Positions 1 to 7,851 of a stretch of DNA of 64,000 bases are shown here, one piece after another. The number at the start of each line of letters is the position of its first letter. Within the stretch, counting starts at the first letter, position 1. The translations under genes and the position numbers were made by a program. The notes under the pieces are model-generated. The model ran no database searches. It worked only from the letters and a program-made list of their open reading frames with translations, and was not told where the DNA came from. Origin of the DNA: Achromobacter ruhlandii (lineage in GTDB: Bacteria > Pseudomonadota > Gammaproteobacteria > Burkholderiales > Burkholderiaceae_B); NCBI RefSeq assembly GCF_902859695.1, contig NZ_CADIJL010000002.1, forward strand, positions 62,001 through 126,000, read 5' to 3'.

Positions 1-1345
1 CCAGCGCCGATTCGCGCAGGGTCGGGCCGCCATCCTTGGGCTGCACGTCCATGCCGGCGAACCACTGGCTGGTGGCGCGGTAGATGATGGGCGTCTTGTG
101 GCGCCAGCAGTGCATGTAGCTGTGCTTGTGCTTTTCGACGTGCATCAGCGCGCCGGCTTCCTTCAGGGCCTCGACGATCTTGGGGTTGGCGTCCCAGATC
201 GACAGGCCGCCGAACAGCGCCAGGCTGTCGACGTACTTGCCGTCGCCCATGACCGGGCTGATGAAGTCGGTGTCCTTCATGCCGTGCTCCTTGCACGAGA
301 TGAAGTCCTCGATACCGTAGGCGGGGGCCGAGTGCACCACGCCAGTGCCCGAGTCAGCCGTGACGTACTCGCCCAGGTAGACCGGGGCCTTGCGGTCGTA
401 GGCGGCTTCGAACTGCGCCAGCGGATGGCGGAACTCGATGCCCGACAGCGCCGCGCCCGGGGCCGTGGCGATGACTTCGCCTTCCAGGTTCCAACCCTTC
501 AGGCAGGCCTCGACCCGGTCGCGCGCGATCAGCAGCAGCGGGCCGAACTTGGGGGCGGGCGACACGCGCACCAGCGCGTATTCGATTTCGGGGTGCAGGT
601 TCAGCGCCTGGTTGGACGGGATGGTCCAGGGCGTGGTGGTCCAGATGACGATGGCGCCGTCGTCGACCTTGTCCAGGCCGAAGGCCTTGGCCAGCTTGTC
701 GTGCTCGGCGAACGGGAAGGCCACGTCCACCGCCGGGTCGACGCGGTCGGCGTATTCGACCTCGGCCTCGGCCAGCGCCGAGCCACAGTCGAAACACCAG
801 TTCACGGGCTTGAGGCCGCGGAACACGTAGCCCTTGTCCAGGATGCGGCCCAGGGCGCGGATCTCGTCGGCTTCATTGCTGAAGTTCATCGTCATGTAGG
901 GACGATCCCACTCGCCCAGCACGCCCAGGCGCTTGAAGTCCTTGCGCTGGCGGTCGATCTGCTCGAGCGCGTAGGCGCGCGCCTTGGACTGCACCTCGGC
1001 CACCGGCAGGTGCTTGCCGTACTTCTTCTCGATCTGGATCTCGATCGGCATGCCGTGGCAATCCCAGCCCGGCACGTAGTGCGCGTCGTAGCCGGCCATG
1101 TTGCGGCTTTTGACGATGATGTCCTTCAGGATCTTGTTGACCGCGTGGCCGATGTGGATGTCGCCGTTGGCGTAGGGCGGACCGTCGTGCAGCACGAAGC
1201 GCGGACGGCCGCGGCTGGCGGCGCGGATCGCCTGGTAGACGTGGTTTTCCTCCCACTGCGCAATCCAGGCGGGCTCGCGCTTGGCGAGGTCGCCCCGCAT
1301 GGGGAAGGGGGTATCGGGCAGGTTGAGGGTCTTTTTATAGTCCAT
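1..1345 (-). CDS. ileS: Isoleucine--tRNA ligase, N-terminal part (cut by window edge)
   Basis: Class I aminoacyl-tRNA synthetase that charges tRNA-Ile in the cytoplasm. The visible 448 residues start [18 protein letters not shown]. They hold the HIGH signature as HIGHAVNK near residue 66 and the editing-domain (CP1) region, including [14 protein letters not shown]. The KMSKS loop and C-terminus lie outside the window. The ATG overlaps the end of ribF by 11 bp, so the two are translationally coupled, a ribF-ileS order common in proteobacteria. Identification is secure; only completeness is unknown. Confidence 0.97.
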   Translation of the reverse strand, partial: MDYKKTLNLPDTPFPMRGDLAKREPAWIAQWEENHVYQAIRAASRGRPRFVLHDGPPYANGDIHIGHAVNKILKDIIVKSRNMAGYDAHYVPGWDCHGMPIEIQIEKKYGKHLPVAEVQSKARAYALEQIDRQRKDFKRLGVLGEWDRPYMTMNFSNEADEIRALGRILDKGYVFRGLKPVNWCFDCGSALAEAEVEYADRVDPAVDVAFPFAEHDKLAKAFGLDKVDDGAIVIWTTTPWTIPSNQALNLHPEIEYALVRVSPAPKFGPLLLIARDRVEACLKGWNLEGEVIATAPGAALSGIEFRHPLAQFEAAYDRKAPVYLGEYVTADSGTGVVHSAPAYGIEDFISCKEHGMKDTDFISPVMGDGKYVDSLALFGGLSIWDANPKIVEALKEAGALMHVEKHKHSYMHCWRHKTPIIYRATSQWFAGMDVQPKDGGPTLRESAL

Positions 1346-2300
1346 GAACGGCAAAATAGGCGCGCGCGTTTCGCGCGTCTTCGGCGATGGCGGCAGTCAG
1401 GGAAGGGAGATCAGGAAATTTTTCTTCGTCCCGCAGCTTTTGCAGGAATTCGACACGCACGAGTTTACCGTATGCGTTGATGGTCTCGTCGAGCAGGTGC
1501 GCTTCCAGCAGCACGCGTCCGCGGTCCTCGACGGTCGGGCGCACGCCCAGGCTGGCCACCGCCGGCAGGGCGCGCTCGGCCAGGCCATAGACCTGCACCA
1601 CGTAGATGCCGGAGCGGGCCGCGCAGCGCTCGGCCACCCGCAGGTTCATGGTCGGATAGCCCAGGGTGCGGCCCAGCTTCTGGCCGTGGATCACGTGACC
1701 GCTGATATGGAAGGGGTGGCCCAGCAGGTGGCGGGCCCGGTCCAGGTCGCCCACCGCCAGGGCGGTGCGCACTTCCGAGCTGGAAATGCGGTGGCCGTGG
1801 CGGTCGGTGACGTCGGCCAGGGTCTGCACCTCGAAGCCATGGCGCAGGCCGGCTTCGCGCAGCAGGTCGATGTCGCCGCTGCGCTTGTGGCCGAAGCGGA
1901 AGTCCTCGCCCACCAGCAGCCACTTGGTATCCATCCCCCGCACCAGCAGGTTCTCGATGAAGGCGTTGGCCGACATTTCGGCCAGGCGGGCGTTGAAGCG
2001 CTCGACCACGACCTGGGAAACGCCATAGCGGGCCAGCGCCGCCAGCTTGTCGCGCAGCCCGGAAATGCGGGTGGGCGCCAGCTCGGGACGCTGGTTCAGC
2101 GTGGCGAAGTACTCGCGCGGGTGCGGCTCGAAGGTCATTACGGCGGGCGTCAGGCCGCGGTCGCGCGCGACCTGGCAGACGCGCGCCAGCATGGCCTGGT
2201 GTCCTCGGTGGACGCCGTCGAAATTGCCGATGGTCAGCGCGCTGGGAGCGCGCTGGGCGGGCGGCGGAAGGGATCGGTGGATGCGCAGCGGTGGTTTCAC
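1335..2300 (-). CDS. ribF: Bifunctional riboflavin kinase / FAD synthetase
   Basis: Makes FMN and then FAD from riboflavin. The N-terminal adenylyltransferase domain shows the nucleotide-binding [13 protein letters not shown] motif and [14 protein letters not shown]. The C-terminal kinase domain shows [11 protein letters not shown] and the family ending [19 protein letters not shown] chose the GTG at 2300 ([14 protein letters not shown]), giving 321 residues, near the usual 310. An ATG at 2342 in the same frame would add 14 residues but would run into the divergent purN promoter region. It overlaps ileS downstream. Confidence 0.95.
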   Translation of the reverse strand: MKPPLRIHRSLPPPAQRAPSALTIGNFDGVHRGHQAMLARVCQVARDRGLTPAVMTFEPHPREYFATLNQRPELAPTRISGLRDKLAALARYGVSQVVVERFNARLAEMSANAFIENLLVRGMDTKWLLVGEDFRFGHKRSGDIDLLREAGLRHGFEVQTLADVTDRHGHRISSSEVRTALAVGDLDRARHLLGHPFHISGHVIHGQKLGRTLGYPTMNLRVAERCAARSGIYVVQVYGLAERALPAVASLGVRPTVEDRGRVLLEAHLLDETINAYGKLVRVEFLQKLRDEEKFPDLPSLTAAIAEDARNARAYFAVHGL

Positions 2301-2363
2301 GAGCGAGAGTTTACAATTTTGGGTTACGGGATTGTTCGTCATCCCCAATTTGGATCGCTCATC

Positions 2364-3029
2364 TTGCCGGAAACTTCTACACCACCGCGCCGCATCGTCA
2401 TCCTGATCTCGGGACGAGGCAGCAACATGCAGGCGTTGGTCCAGGCCTGTCGCCAACAGGGCTGGCCCGCCACGATTGCCGCCGTGATCGCCAGCCGGCC
2501 GGACGCCGCCGGCCTGGAATGGGCCGCGGCCCAGGGCATCGCCACGGCGGCGCTGTACCACAAGGACTATGCCAGCCGCGAAGCGTTCGACGCCGCGCTG
2601 GCCACGGAAATCGACCTGCACGCGCCGGACTACGTCATCCTGGCCGGCTTCATGCGGGTGCTGACCCCCGGCTTCGTCAATCGCTACAGCGGCCGCCTGG
2701 TCAACATCCATCCGTCGCTGCTGCCGGCGTTCCCGGGGCTGCACACGCACGCCCAGGCGCTGGCCACCGGGGTGCGGGTGCATGGCTGCACCGTGCATTT
2801 CGTGACGCCGGTGCTGGACCATGGCCCCATCATTGCCCAGGGCTGCGTGCCGGTCCTGGCCGGCGATACGCCGGAAAGGCTGGCCGAACGTGTGCTGGAA
2901 GTCGAACACCAGGCTTTTCCAACCGCCGTGCGCTGGCTGGCCGAGGGCCGGGTTACCCTGACGAATGACCACCGGGTGGACGTGCAGGGCGATCCTGATC
3001 GCCTGTTCACCTGGTCCGCGGCGGCCTGA
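2364..3029 (+). CDS. purN: Phosphoribosylglycinamide formyltransferase
   Basis: Transfers the formyl group of 10-formyl-THF to GAR in purine synthesis. The sequence has the N-terminal ILISGRGSNMQ loop, the catalytic region INIHPSLLPAFPGLHTH (Asn-x-His with the following loop), and VTPVLDHGPIIAQ holding the catalytic Asp. About 221 residues against a usual 210-215. The start is uncertain: no ATG or GTG lies close upstream, so TTG at 2364 (MPETSTPPRRIVILISG) is proposed. Only 63 bp separate it from the divergent ribF start. Confidence 0.93.
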   Translation: MPETSTPPRRIVILISGRGSNMQALVQACRQQGWPATIAAVIASRPDAAGLEWAAAQGIATAALYHKDYASREAFDAALATEIDLHAPDYVILAGFMRVLTPGFVNRYSGRLVNIHPSLLPAFPGLHTHAQALATGVRVHGCTVHFVTPVLDHGPIIAQGCVPVLAGDTPERLAERVLEVEHQAFPTAVRWLAEGRVTLTNDHRVDVQGDPDRLFTWSAAA

Positions 3030-3114
3030 GCCGACGCCAGCCGCGCAGCCGGGCCGCCGACGGCCCTGAATCGCATTTATCGGGCGGCATGTGTCCGCCC
3101 CACTGGAATACACC

Positions 3115-5568
3115 ATGAGCAAACCCCAATCCCCGCGTTCCCGCCCGGCAGCCGCCGGCGGACGCTCCGCCGAAGGGCGCGACGGCCGCTCCTTCTTCTC
3201 GCGTCCCAAGGGCGAGGCCCGCGCCGCCCAGGAGCGCGCGCCACGCCCCGAGCGCGCCGCCAGCGGCCGCGAAGGCCGTCCCGACGAGCGCCGCGACAGC
3301 CGTCCGGCCCCGCGCCCCTCCTATGAGGCGCCGCGCGGCGAGGGCCGTGGCGAACGCGGTTCCTTCGGCGGCGACCGTCGCGAAGGCTCGGGCCGCCCGA
3401 CGCCGCGCCCTTCCTACGAAGGCGGCCGTGGTGAAGGCCGTGGCGAGCGTGGCGCGTACGGGTCGGACCGTCGTGAAGGCCAGGGCCAAGGCCGTGGCGG
3501 TGAGCGGGGTTCCTTCGGCTCGGACCGCCGCGAAGGCTATGGCCGCCCGGATTCACGCCCGTCCTACGGCGCTTCGCGCGGCGAAGGCCGTGGCGGCGAG
3601 CGCGGTTCCTTCGGTTCGGACCGCCGTGAAGGCCAGGGCCGCCCGGATTCACGCCCCGCTTATGATTCTCCGCGTGGCGAAGGCCGGGGCGGTGAGCGCG
3701 GTTCCCACGGTTCGGACCGCCGCGAAGGCTACGGCCGTCCGGATTCGCGTCCGTCCTACGGCGCCCCGCGCGGCGAAGGCCGGGGCGGCGAGCGCGGTTC
3801 CTTCGGTTCAGACCGTCGCGAAGGCTTTGGCCGTTCGGATTCGCGCCCGTCCTACGGCGCCCCGCGTGGCGAAGGCCGTGGCGGCGAGCGCGGTTCCTTC
3901 GGTTCGGACCGCCGCGAAGGCTTTGGCCGTCCGGATTCGCGCCCGTCCTACGGCGCCCCGCGTGGCGAAGGCCGTGGCGGCGAGCGCGGTTCCTTCGGTT
4001 CGGACCGCCGCGAAGGCTTTGGCCGTCCGGATTCGCGCCCGTCCTACGGCGCCCCGCGCGGCGAAGGCCGCGATGGCGAGCGTGGCTTCCAAGGTTCCGA
4101 CCGTCGCGAAGGCCAGGGCCAGCGTGATGCGGCCCCGCAGAAACCGCAATTCAACCGGCCGCGCCTGTCGTATGCCGCCAGCCGCATCGACCAGGTGCAG
4201 CGTGTGCTGGGCGAGATCCTGCAATGGACCTACCCGGCCGACGCGGCCCTGTCGCACTGGCTGCGTGGCCATCCCGGCCTGGGCGCGCGCGACCGCTCGG
4301 AAGTGGCCGAAGCCGTCTACGACGTGCTGCGCCACCTGCGCCGCTACCGCCAGTTCGGCGAAAGCGGCGTGGGGCCGGCTTCACGCCGCCTGGCCATCCT
4401 GGGCCTGGCCGCCACGCTGGGCAAGGAAACGCTGCAGGAGGGCCTGGACCCGGCCGAAGCCGAATGGCTCCAGCGCGTCCTGCAGATTGACCTGGCGACG
4501 CTGCCGCGCGCCGTGCGCGGCAGCATCCCCGATTGGCTTGACGAGCGCCTGGGCGCCATGGAAAGCCCCGAAACCTTGATCGAAGCGCTCAACCGCCAGG
4601 CCAGCCTGGACCTGCGCGTCAATCCGCTCAAGGTCGAACGCGACGCCATGCTGGCCGAACTGCAACAAAGCGCCGGCCGCTACGAACCCGTTGCCATGCC
4701 GTATTCGCCCTGGGGCATCCGCATGGAAGGCCGTCCGGCCATTAACCGCTGGCCGCAGTTCGAGAATGGCAGCATCGAGGTGCAGGACGAAGGCAGCCAG
4801 TTGCTGGCCTTGCTGGTGGCGCCGCGCCGCGGCGAAATGGTCATCGACTTCTGCGCCGGCGCTGGCGGCAAGACCCTGCTGCTGGGGGCGCTGATGCGCT
4901 CGACCGGCCGCCTCTATGCCTTCGACGTCTCGGCGGCCCGCCTGGCGCGTGCCAAGCCGCGCTTTGCCCGCAGCGGCCTGTCGAACGTGGTGCCGGTGGC
5001 GATCGAAAGCGAGAACGACGCCCGCGTCAAGCGGCTGGCCGGCAAGGCCCAGCGCGTGCTGGTCGACGCCCCGTGCAGCGGCATCGGCACGTTGCGCCGC
5101 AATCCCGACCTGAAATGGCGTCAGCATCCCGAGGCGCTGGCTGAACTGGGCCAATTGCAGGAACGCATCCTCAACAGCGCCGCGCGTTGTGTCGCGCCCG
5201 GCGGCCGGCTGGTGTACGCCACCTGCAGCCTGCTGGCCGAGGAAAACGAGGTGCAGGCCGAACGCTTCCTGGCCAGCCACCCCGACTTCGAGCGCATTGA
5301 CGCGGCCGAGATCCTGGCGGCCCGCTGCGAGAACCTGAAGTTGGAGGGGCCTTACGTCCAGCTGCGACCGGATGTCCACGGCACCGACGGCTTCTTTGCC
5401 GCCGTGTTCGAGCGCCGCAAGAAAACGGTTGCGGCTGCCGAAGCCGATGCCGGGGCCGACCTCGGCGCCGAGGCGCCGCTGGAAGAGGGCGCGCTGGCCG
5501 TCGAAGGCGTGGAAGACGACGAGGCGGCGCCGATCACGGCCGCCTCCGACGACAAGCCCGCGGCCTGA
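3115..5568 (+). CDS. RsmB/NOP-family RNA (cytosine-5)-methyltransferase with long Arg/Gly repeat N-terminus
   Basis: SAM-dependent m5C methyltransferase, probably acting on 16S rRNA. The C-terminal catalytic core (about residues 345-770) has the SAM loop FCAGAGGKT, motif IV VDAPCSGIGTLRRNP with one conserved Cys, and motif VI YATCSLLAEENE with the other, the two-cysteine signature of this family. Residues 1-340 are low-complexity, very basic and built of 32-residue repeats. The last 45 residues are acidic. At 817 residues it is nearly twice the length of E. coli RsmB. ATG 3115 is preferred over GTG 3091. The catalytic identity is firm; the exact target (C967 or another) cannot be told from sequence. 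Confidence 0.9.
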   Translation: MSKPQSPRSRPAAAGGRSAEGRDGRSFFSRPKGEARAAQERAPRPERAASGREGRPDERRDSRPAPRPSYEAPRGEGRGERGSFGGDRREGSGRPTPRPSYEGGRGEGRGERGAYGSDRREGQGQGRGGERGSFGSDRREGYGRPDSRPSYGASRGEGRGGERGSFGSDRREGQGRPDSRPAYDSPRGEGRGGERGSHGSDRREGYGRPDSRPSYGAPRGEGRGGERGSFGSDRREGFGRSDSRPSYGAPRGEGRGGERGSFGSDRREGFGRPDSRPSYGAPRGEGRGGERGSFGSDRREGFGRPDSRPSYGAPRGEGRDGERGFQGSDRREGQGQRDAAPQKPQFNRPRLSYAASRIDQVQRVLGEILQWTYPADAALSHWLRGHPGLGARDRSEVAEAVYDVLRHLRRYRQFGESGVGPASRRLAILGLAATLGKETLQEGLDPAEAEWLQRVLQIDLATLPRAVRGSIPDWLDERLGAMESPETLIEALNRQASLDLRVNPLKVERDAMLAELQQSAGRYEPVAMPYSPWGIRMEGRPAINRWPQFENGSIEVQDEGSQLLALLVAPRRGEMVIDFCAGAGGKTLLLGALMRSTGRLYAFDVSAARLARAKPRFARSGLSNVVPVAIESENDARVKRLAGKAQRVLVDAPCSGIGTLRRNPDLKWRQHPEALAELGQLQERILNSAARCVAPGGRLVYATCSLLAEENEVQAERFLASHPDFERIDAAEILAARCENLKLEGPYVQLRPDVHGTDGFFAAVFERRKKTVAAAEADAGADLGAEAPLEEGALAVEGVEDDEAAPITAASDDKPAA
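3319..4128 (+). repeat. 96-bp in-frame tandem repeat array (about 8.5 copies)
   Basis: Lies inside the methyltransferase gene. Each 96-bp unit encodes 32 residues of the pattern SYGAPRGEGRGGERGSFGSD followed by RREGFGRPDSRP. Units 6-8 are almost identical at the DNA level while the first two and the last have diverged, typical of recent expansion by slippage or unequal recombination. Because 96 is a multiple of 3, copy changes keep the frame. The product resembles RGG-type RNA-binding tails. Confidence 0.93.
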
Positions 5569-5570
5569 GT

Positions 5571-5788
5571 GTGAGACCGGCCCGTGGGGCCGGTCCACGT
5601 GGCCAGTCCGTGAAGGCGGTGTGTGAAGGCGGTCCGTGAAGCCGGATCGTGAGGTCGGTTCGTGAGGCCGGTTCGTGAGGCCGGTTCGTGAGGCCGGTTC
5701 GTGAGGCCGGTCCGTGAGGCCGATCCGTGAGGCCAGTTCATGAGGCCAGTTCATGAGGCCAGTTCATGAGGCCAGTTCATGAGGCCGG
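5571..5788. repeat. 13-bp minisatellite (about 17 copies)
   Basis: Begins 2 bp after the methyltransferase stop codon. The unit is gtgaggccggttc; later copies change to atgaggccagttc. The first six copies are degenerate and the middle and last blocks are nearly perfect, so two variants have been amplified separately. The array fills most of the 343-bp gap before the next gene and any ORF through it is an artefact of the period. No hairpin terminator is seen for the methyltransferase gene. Confidence 0.9.
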
Positions 5789-5911
5789 ACCCCGAGCCGG
5801 CCGTCCTGGCGCCGATTGCGCTGGGGGCGGGTCAGTCGATGGACCGATCCGACCGGCTGTCCACGGACCTGTTCCGACGCCCGGCCTGCGGGGCGAAAGC
5901 CGCCGGCTCGC

Positions 5912-6307
5912 TCAAGGGGCCGGCGCGATGCCGAGCGTGGCGCTATAGCGGCGGATTCCGATGGTCTTGTTCTGGTACTTCACTTCCCAGGCCAGGGAAT
6001 CGGACCCGGGCTGGTTGGCTTGATAGACCAATTGCGCGATTGGCACTGTCTTATACGCGCAACGTCCGGAATCGCCGGCCTGGCCGCGCGTCTGCACGAT
6101 GCTGGCGACGCCCAGGCGCGGCTGCAGGGTAATGGTGACGCGGGGCGCGCGCAGGGCCAGGCAATCCGATCCGCGGATCTCGTAATAAGACGCCAGCACG
6201 GCTATGTCCCCGGTTTTCAGGGACTGGGCGCTAGCGGGCATGGCCAGGGAAACCATCGCGGCAGCCAGGGTGGAAACAAAATAGGGACGGATATTTTCGA
6301 CGAACAT
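5912..6307 (-). CDS. Small secreted protein, unknown function
   Basis: 131 residues. An N-terminal signal peptide (MFVENIRPYFVSTLAAAMVS, then LAMPASAQS with an AxA cleavage site) indicates export to the periplasm. The mature part has two cysteines (SDCLAL, GRCAYK) that could form a disulfide. I do not recognise the family. The ATG at 6307 was chosen because it places the signal peptide at the N-terminus; the longer frame upstream has no signal. It is divergent from the desaturase gene. Confidence 0.75.
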   Translation of the reverse strand: MFVENIRPYFVSTLAAAMVSLAMPASAQSLKTGDIAVLASYYEIRGSDCLALRAPRVTITLQPRLGVASIVQTRGQAGDSGRCAYKTVPIAQLVYQANQPGSDSLAWEVKYQNKTIGIRRYSATLGIAPAP

Positions 6308-6642
6308 CGTGTAGCGGTGGGAGCGGTGATGGCGGGCCGAAGTGTGCGCCAGGCGCGTGGCGGCCGCAAGACAGCGGCTCAGCCTGACAGGAACTTTAAC
6401 GGCGACGGGCGGCCAAAACCCAGTGGCCATGTGCCGACGATTCCCCGCCAGGATGACGCCAGTGGCGTTGCCGGCGGGCCGCCGCACCGGCCGCGAGCTT
6501 GCCGTCAAAAGGTCAAAAACAGGTCAAAAGCAGGGCTTAGTCCTTGATTTCCCTCAAAAACTATTTTGAAACTCCGTTGTCATAACGCGGCAAAGGTAAG
6601 CTAAACTTTAGGTACTCTTCAAGCGAGGCTCATTACAGCTTT
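6308..6642. other. Divergent intergenic region
   Basis: 335 bp between the secreted-protein gene and the desaturase gene. The part nearest the desaturase is AT-richer, with possible promoter hexamers TTGTCA (about 6578) and TAAACT (about 6602), but the 19-bp spacing is poor and I do not call a promoter. No ORF, repeat or hairpin stands out. Confidence 0.5.
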
Positions 6643-7851
6643 ATGGATTACATCCTCTCCTTCATTGCCGGCGGTCTGACCCAAGCCACTTGGTGGCAGA
6701 TCGTCGTTTTCACCCTGGTCATGACGCACATCACCATTGTGTCCGTCACCGTCTTCCTGCACCGCAGCCAGGCGCACCGGGGCCTGGATCTGCATCCGGC
6801 CGTCATGCACTTCTTCCGCTTCTGGCTCTGGATGACGACCGGCATGGTCACCAAGGAATGGGTTGCCATCCACCGCAAGCACCACGCCAAGTGCGAAAAG
6901 GAAGGCGATCCCCACTCGCCCATCCTGTTCGGCATCTGGAAGGTGCTGTTCCGCGGCGCCGAGCTCTACCGCGAAGAATCCAACAACAAGGAAACCATGG
7001 CCAAGTTCGGCCACGGCACGCCTGACGACTGGCTCGAACGCAACGTCTACAGCAAGCACAGCCTGTGGGGCGTGCTGACCATGCTCGCCATCGACATCGC
7101 CCTGTTCGGCGCGATCGGCGTCACGGTCTGGGCGGTGCAGATGGCCTGGATCCCCTTCTGGGCGGCCGGCGTCGTCAACGGCATCGGCCACTACTGGGGC
7201 TACCGCAACTACAACAGCCCGGACACCAGCACCAACGTGTTCCCGTGGGGCATCGTGATCGGCGGCGAAGAGCTGCACAACAACCACCACGCCCACGGCA
7301 CGTCGGCCAAGTTCTCGGCCAAGTGGTACGAGTTCGACATCGGCTGGTGCTACATCAACATCCTGAAGTTCCTGGGCCTGGCCAAGATCAAGAAGGTCGC
7401 GCCCAAGCTCAAGCTGGATGATTCCAAGACCGGCATCGACCTGCGCACGCTGCAGGGCGTGATCACGCACCGCTACGAAGTCATGGCCCGCTACGCGGAC
7501 GTGATCAAGAGCGCCGCCCGCGAGGAACTCGCCAAGCTGAAGGCCTCGCGCCAGGACGGCAACGCCGATTGCGGGTGGACCAAGCTGCACAAGGTGCGCC
7601 GCGCCATCCACCGCAACGAGGACATCCTCCAGCCGGAACAGCTCGAAGCCGTGGACAAGGCCATTGCCCAGAACAAGTCGCTGTCGACGCTGGTGCAGAT
7701 GCGCCGCGAACTCGGCCGCATCTGGGAAAGCTCCAGCGCCAGCAGCGAACAGCTCCTCCATGACCTGCAGGCCTGGTGCCAGCGCGCCCAGCAAAGCGGC
7801 ATCGCCGGGCTCGAGCAATTCGCTCAACGTCTGCGCCGCTACGCGGCATGA
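6643..7851 (+). CDS. DesA-type fatty acid desaturase with ISL3-like alpha-helical tail
   Basis: Membrane di-iron acyl desaturase introducing a double bond into fatty-acyl chains. Three histidine boxes are visible: HRSQAH (about residue 45), HRKHH (about 84) and HNNHH (about 212). Hydrophobic segments lie near residues 15-35 and 140-175. After about residue 270 the protein is soluble and helical, ending GLEQFAQRLRRYAA. This matches the alpha-bundle tail that DesA proteins of beta-proteobacteria share with ISL3 transposases. No transposase catalytic core is present. The stop overlaps the uvrD start (ATGA), so the pair is probably cotranslated. Confidence 0.92.
   Translation: MDYILSFIAGGLTQATWWQIVVFTLVMTHITIVSVTVFLHRSQAHRGLDLHPAVMHFFRFWLWMTTGMVTKEWVAIHRKHHAKCEKEGDPHSPILFGIWKVLFRGAELYREESNNKETMAKFGHGTPDDWLERNVYSKHSLWGVLTMLAIDIALFGAIGVTVWAVQMAWIPFWAAGVVNGIGHYWGYRNYNSPDTSTNVFPWGIVIGGEELHNNHHAHGTSAKFSAKWYEFDIGWCYINILKFLGLAKIKKVAPKLKLDDSKTGIDLRTLQGVITHRYEVMARYADVIKSAAREELAKLKASRQDGNADCGWTKLHKVRRAIHRNEDILQPEQLEAVDKAIAQNKSLSTLVQMRRELGRIWESSSASSEQLLHDLQAWCQRAQQSGIAGLEQFAQRLRRYAA

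Noticed and set aside
98..1480. Long plus-strand ORF opposite ileS
   Set aside because: It is the complement of the ileS coding frame; high-GC DNA gives long open frames on the other strand. No domain or codon signature of its own.
4381..5754. Minus-strand ORF with a repetitive N-terminus across the minisatellite
   Set aside because: The repeat peptide is just the 13-bp period read in another frame, continuing as antisense of the methyltransferase gene.
5571..5788. CRISPR array
   Set aside because: The repeats are directly adjacent with no spacers and only 13 bp long; a minisatellite.
6643..7851. Insertion sequence, because of the ISL3-like tail
   Set aside because: No DDE catalytic core, inverted repeats or target duplication; the three histidine boxes show an intact desaturase.
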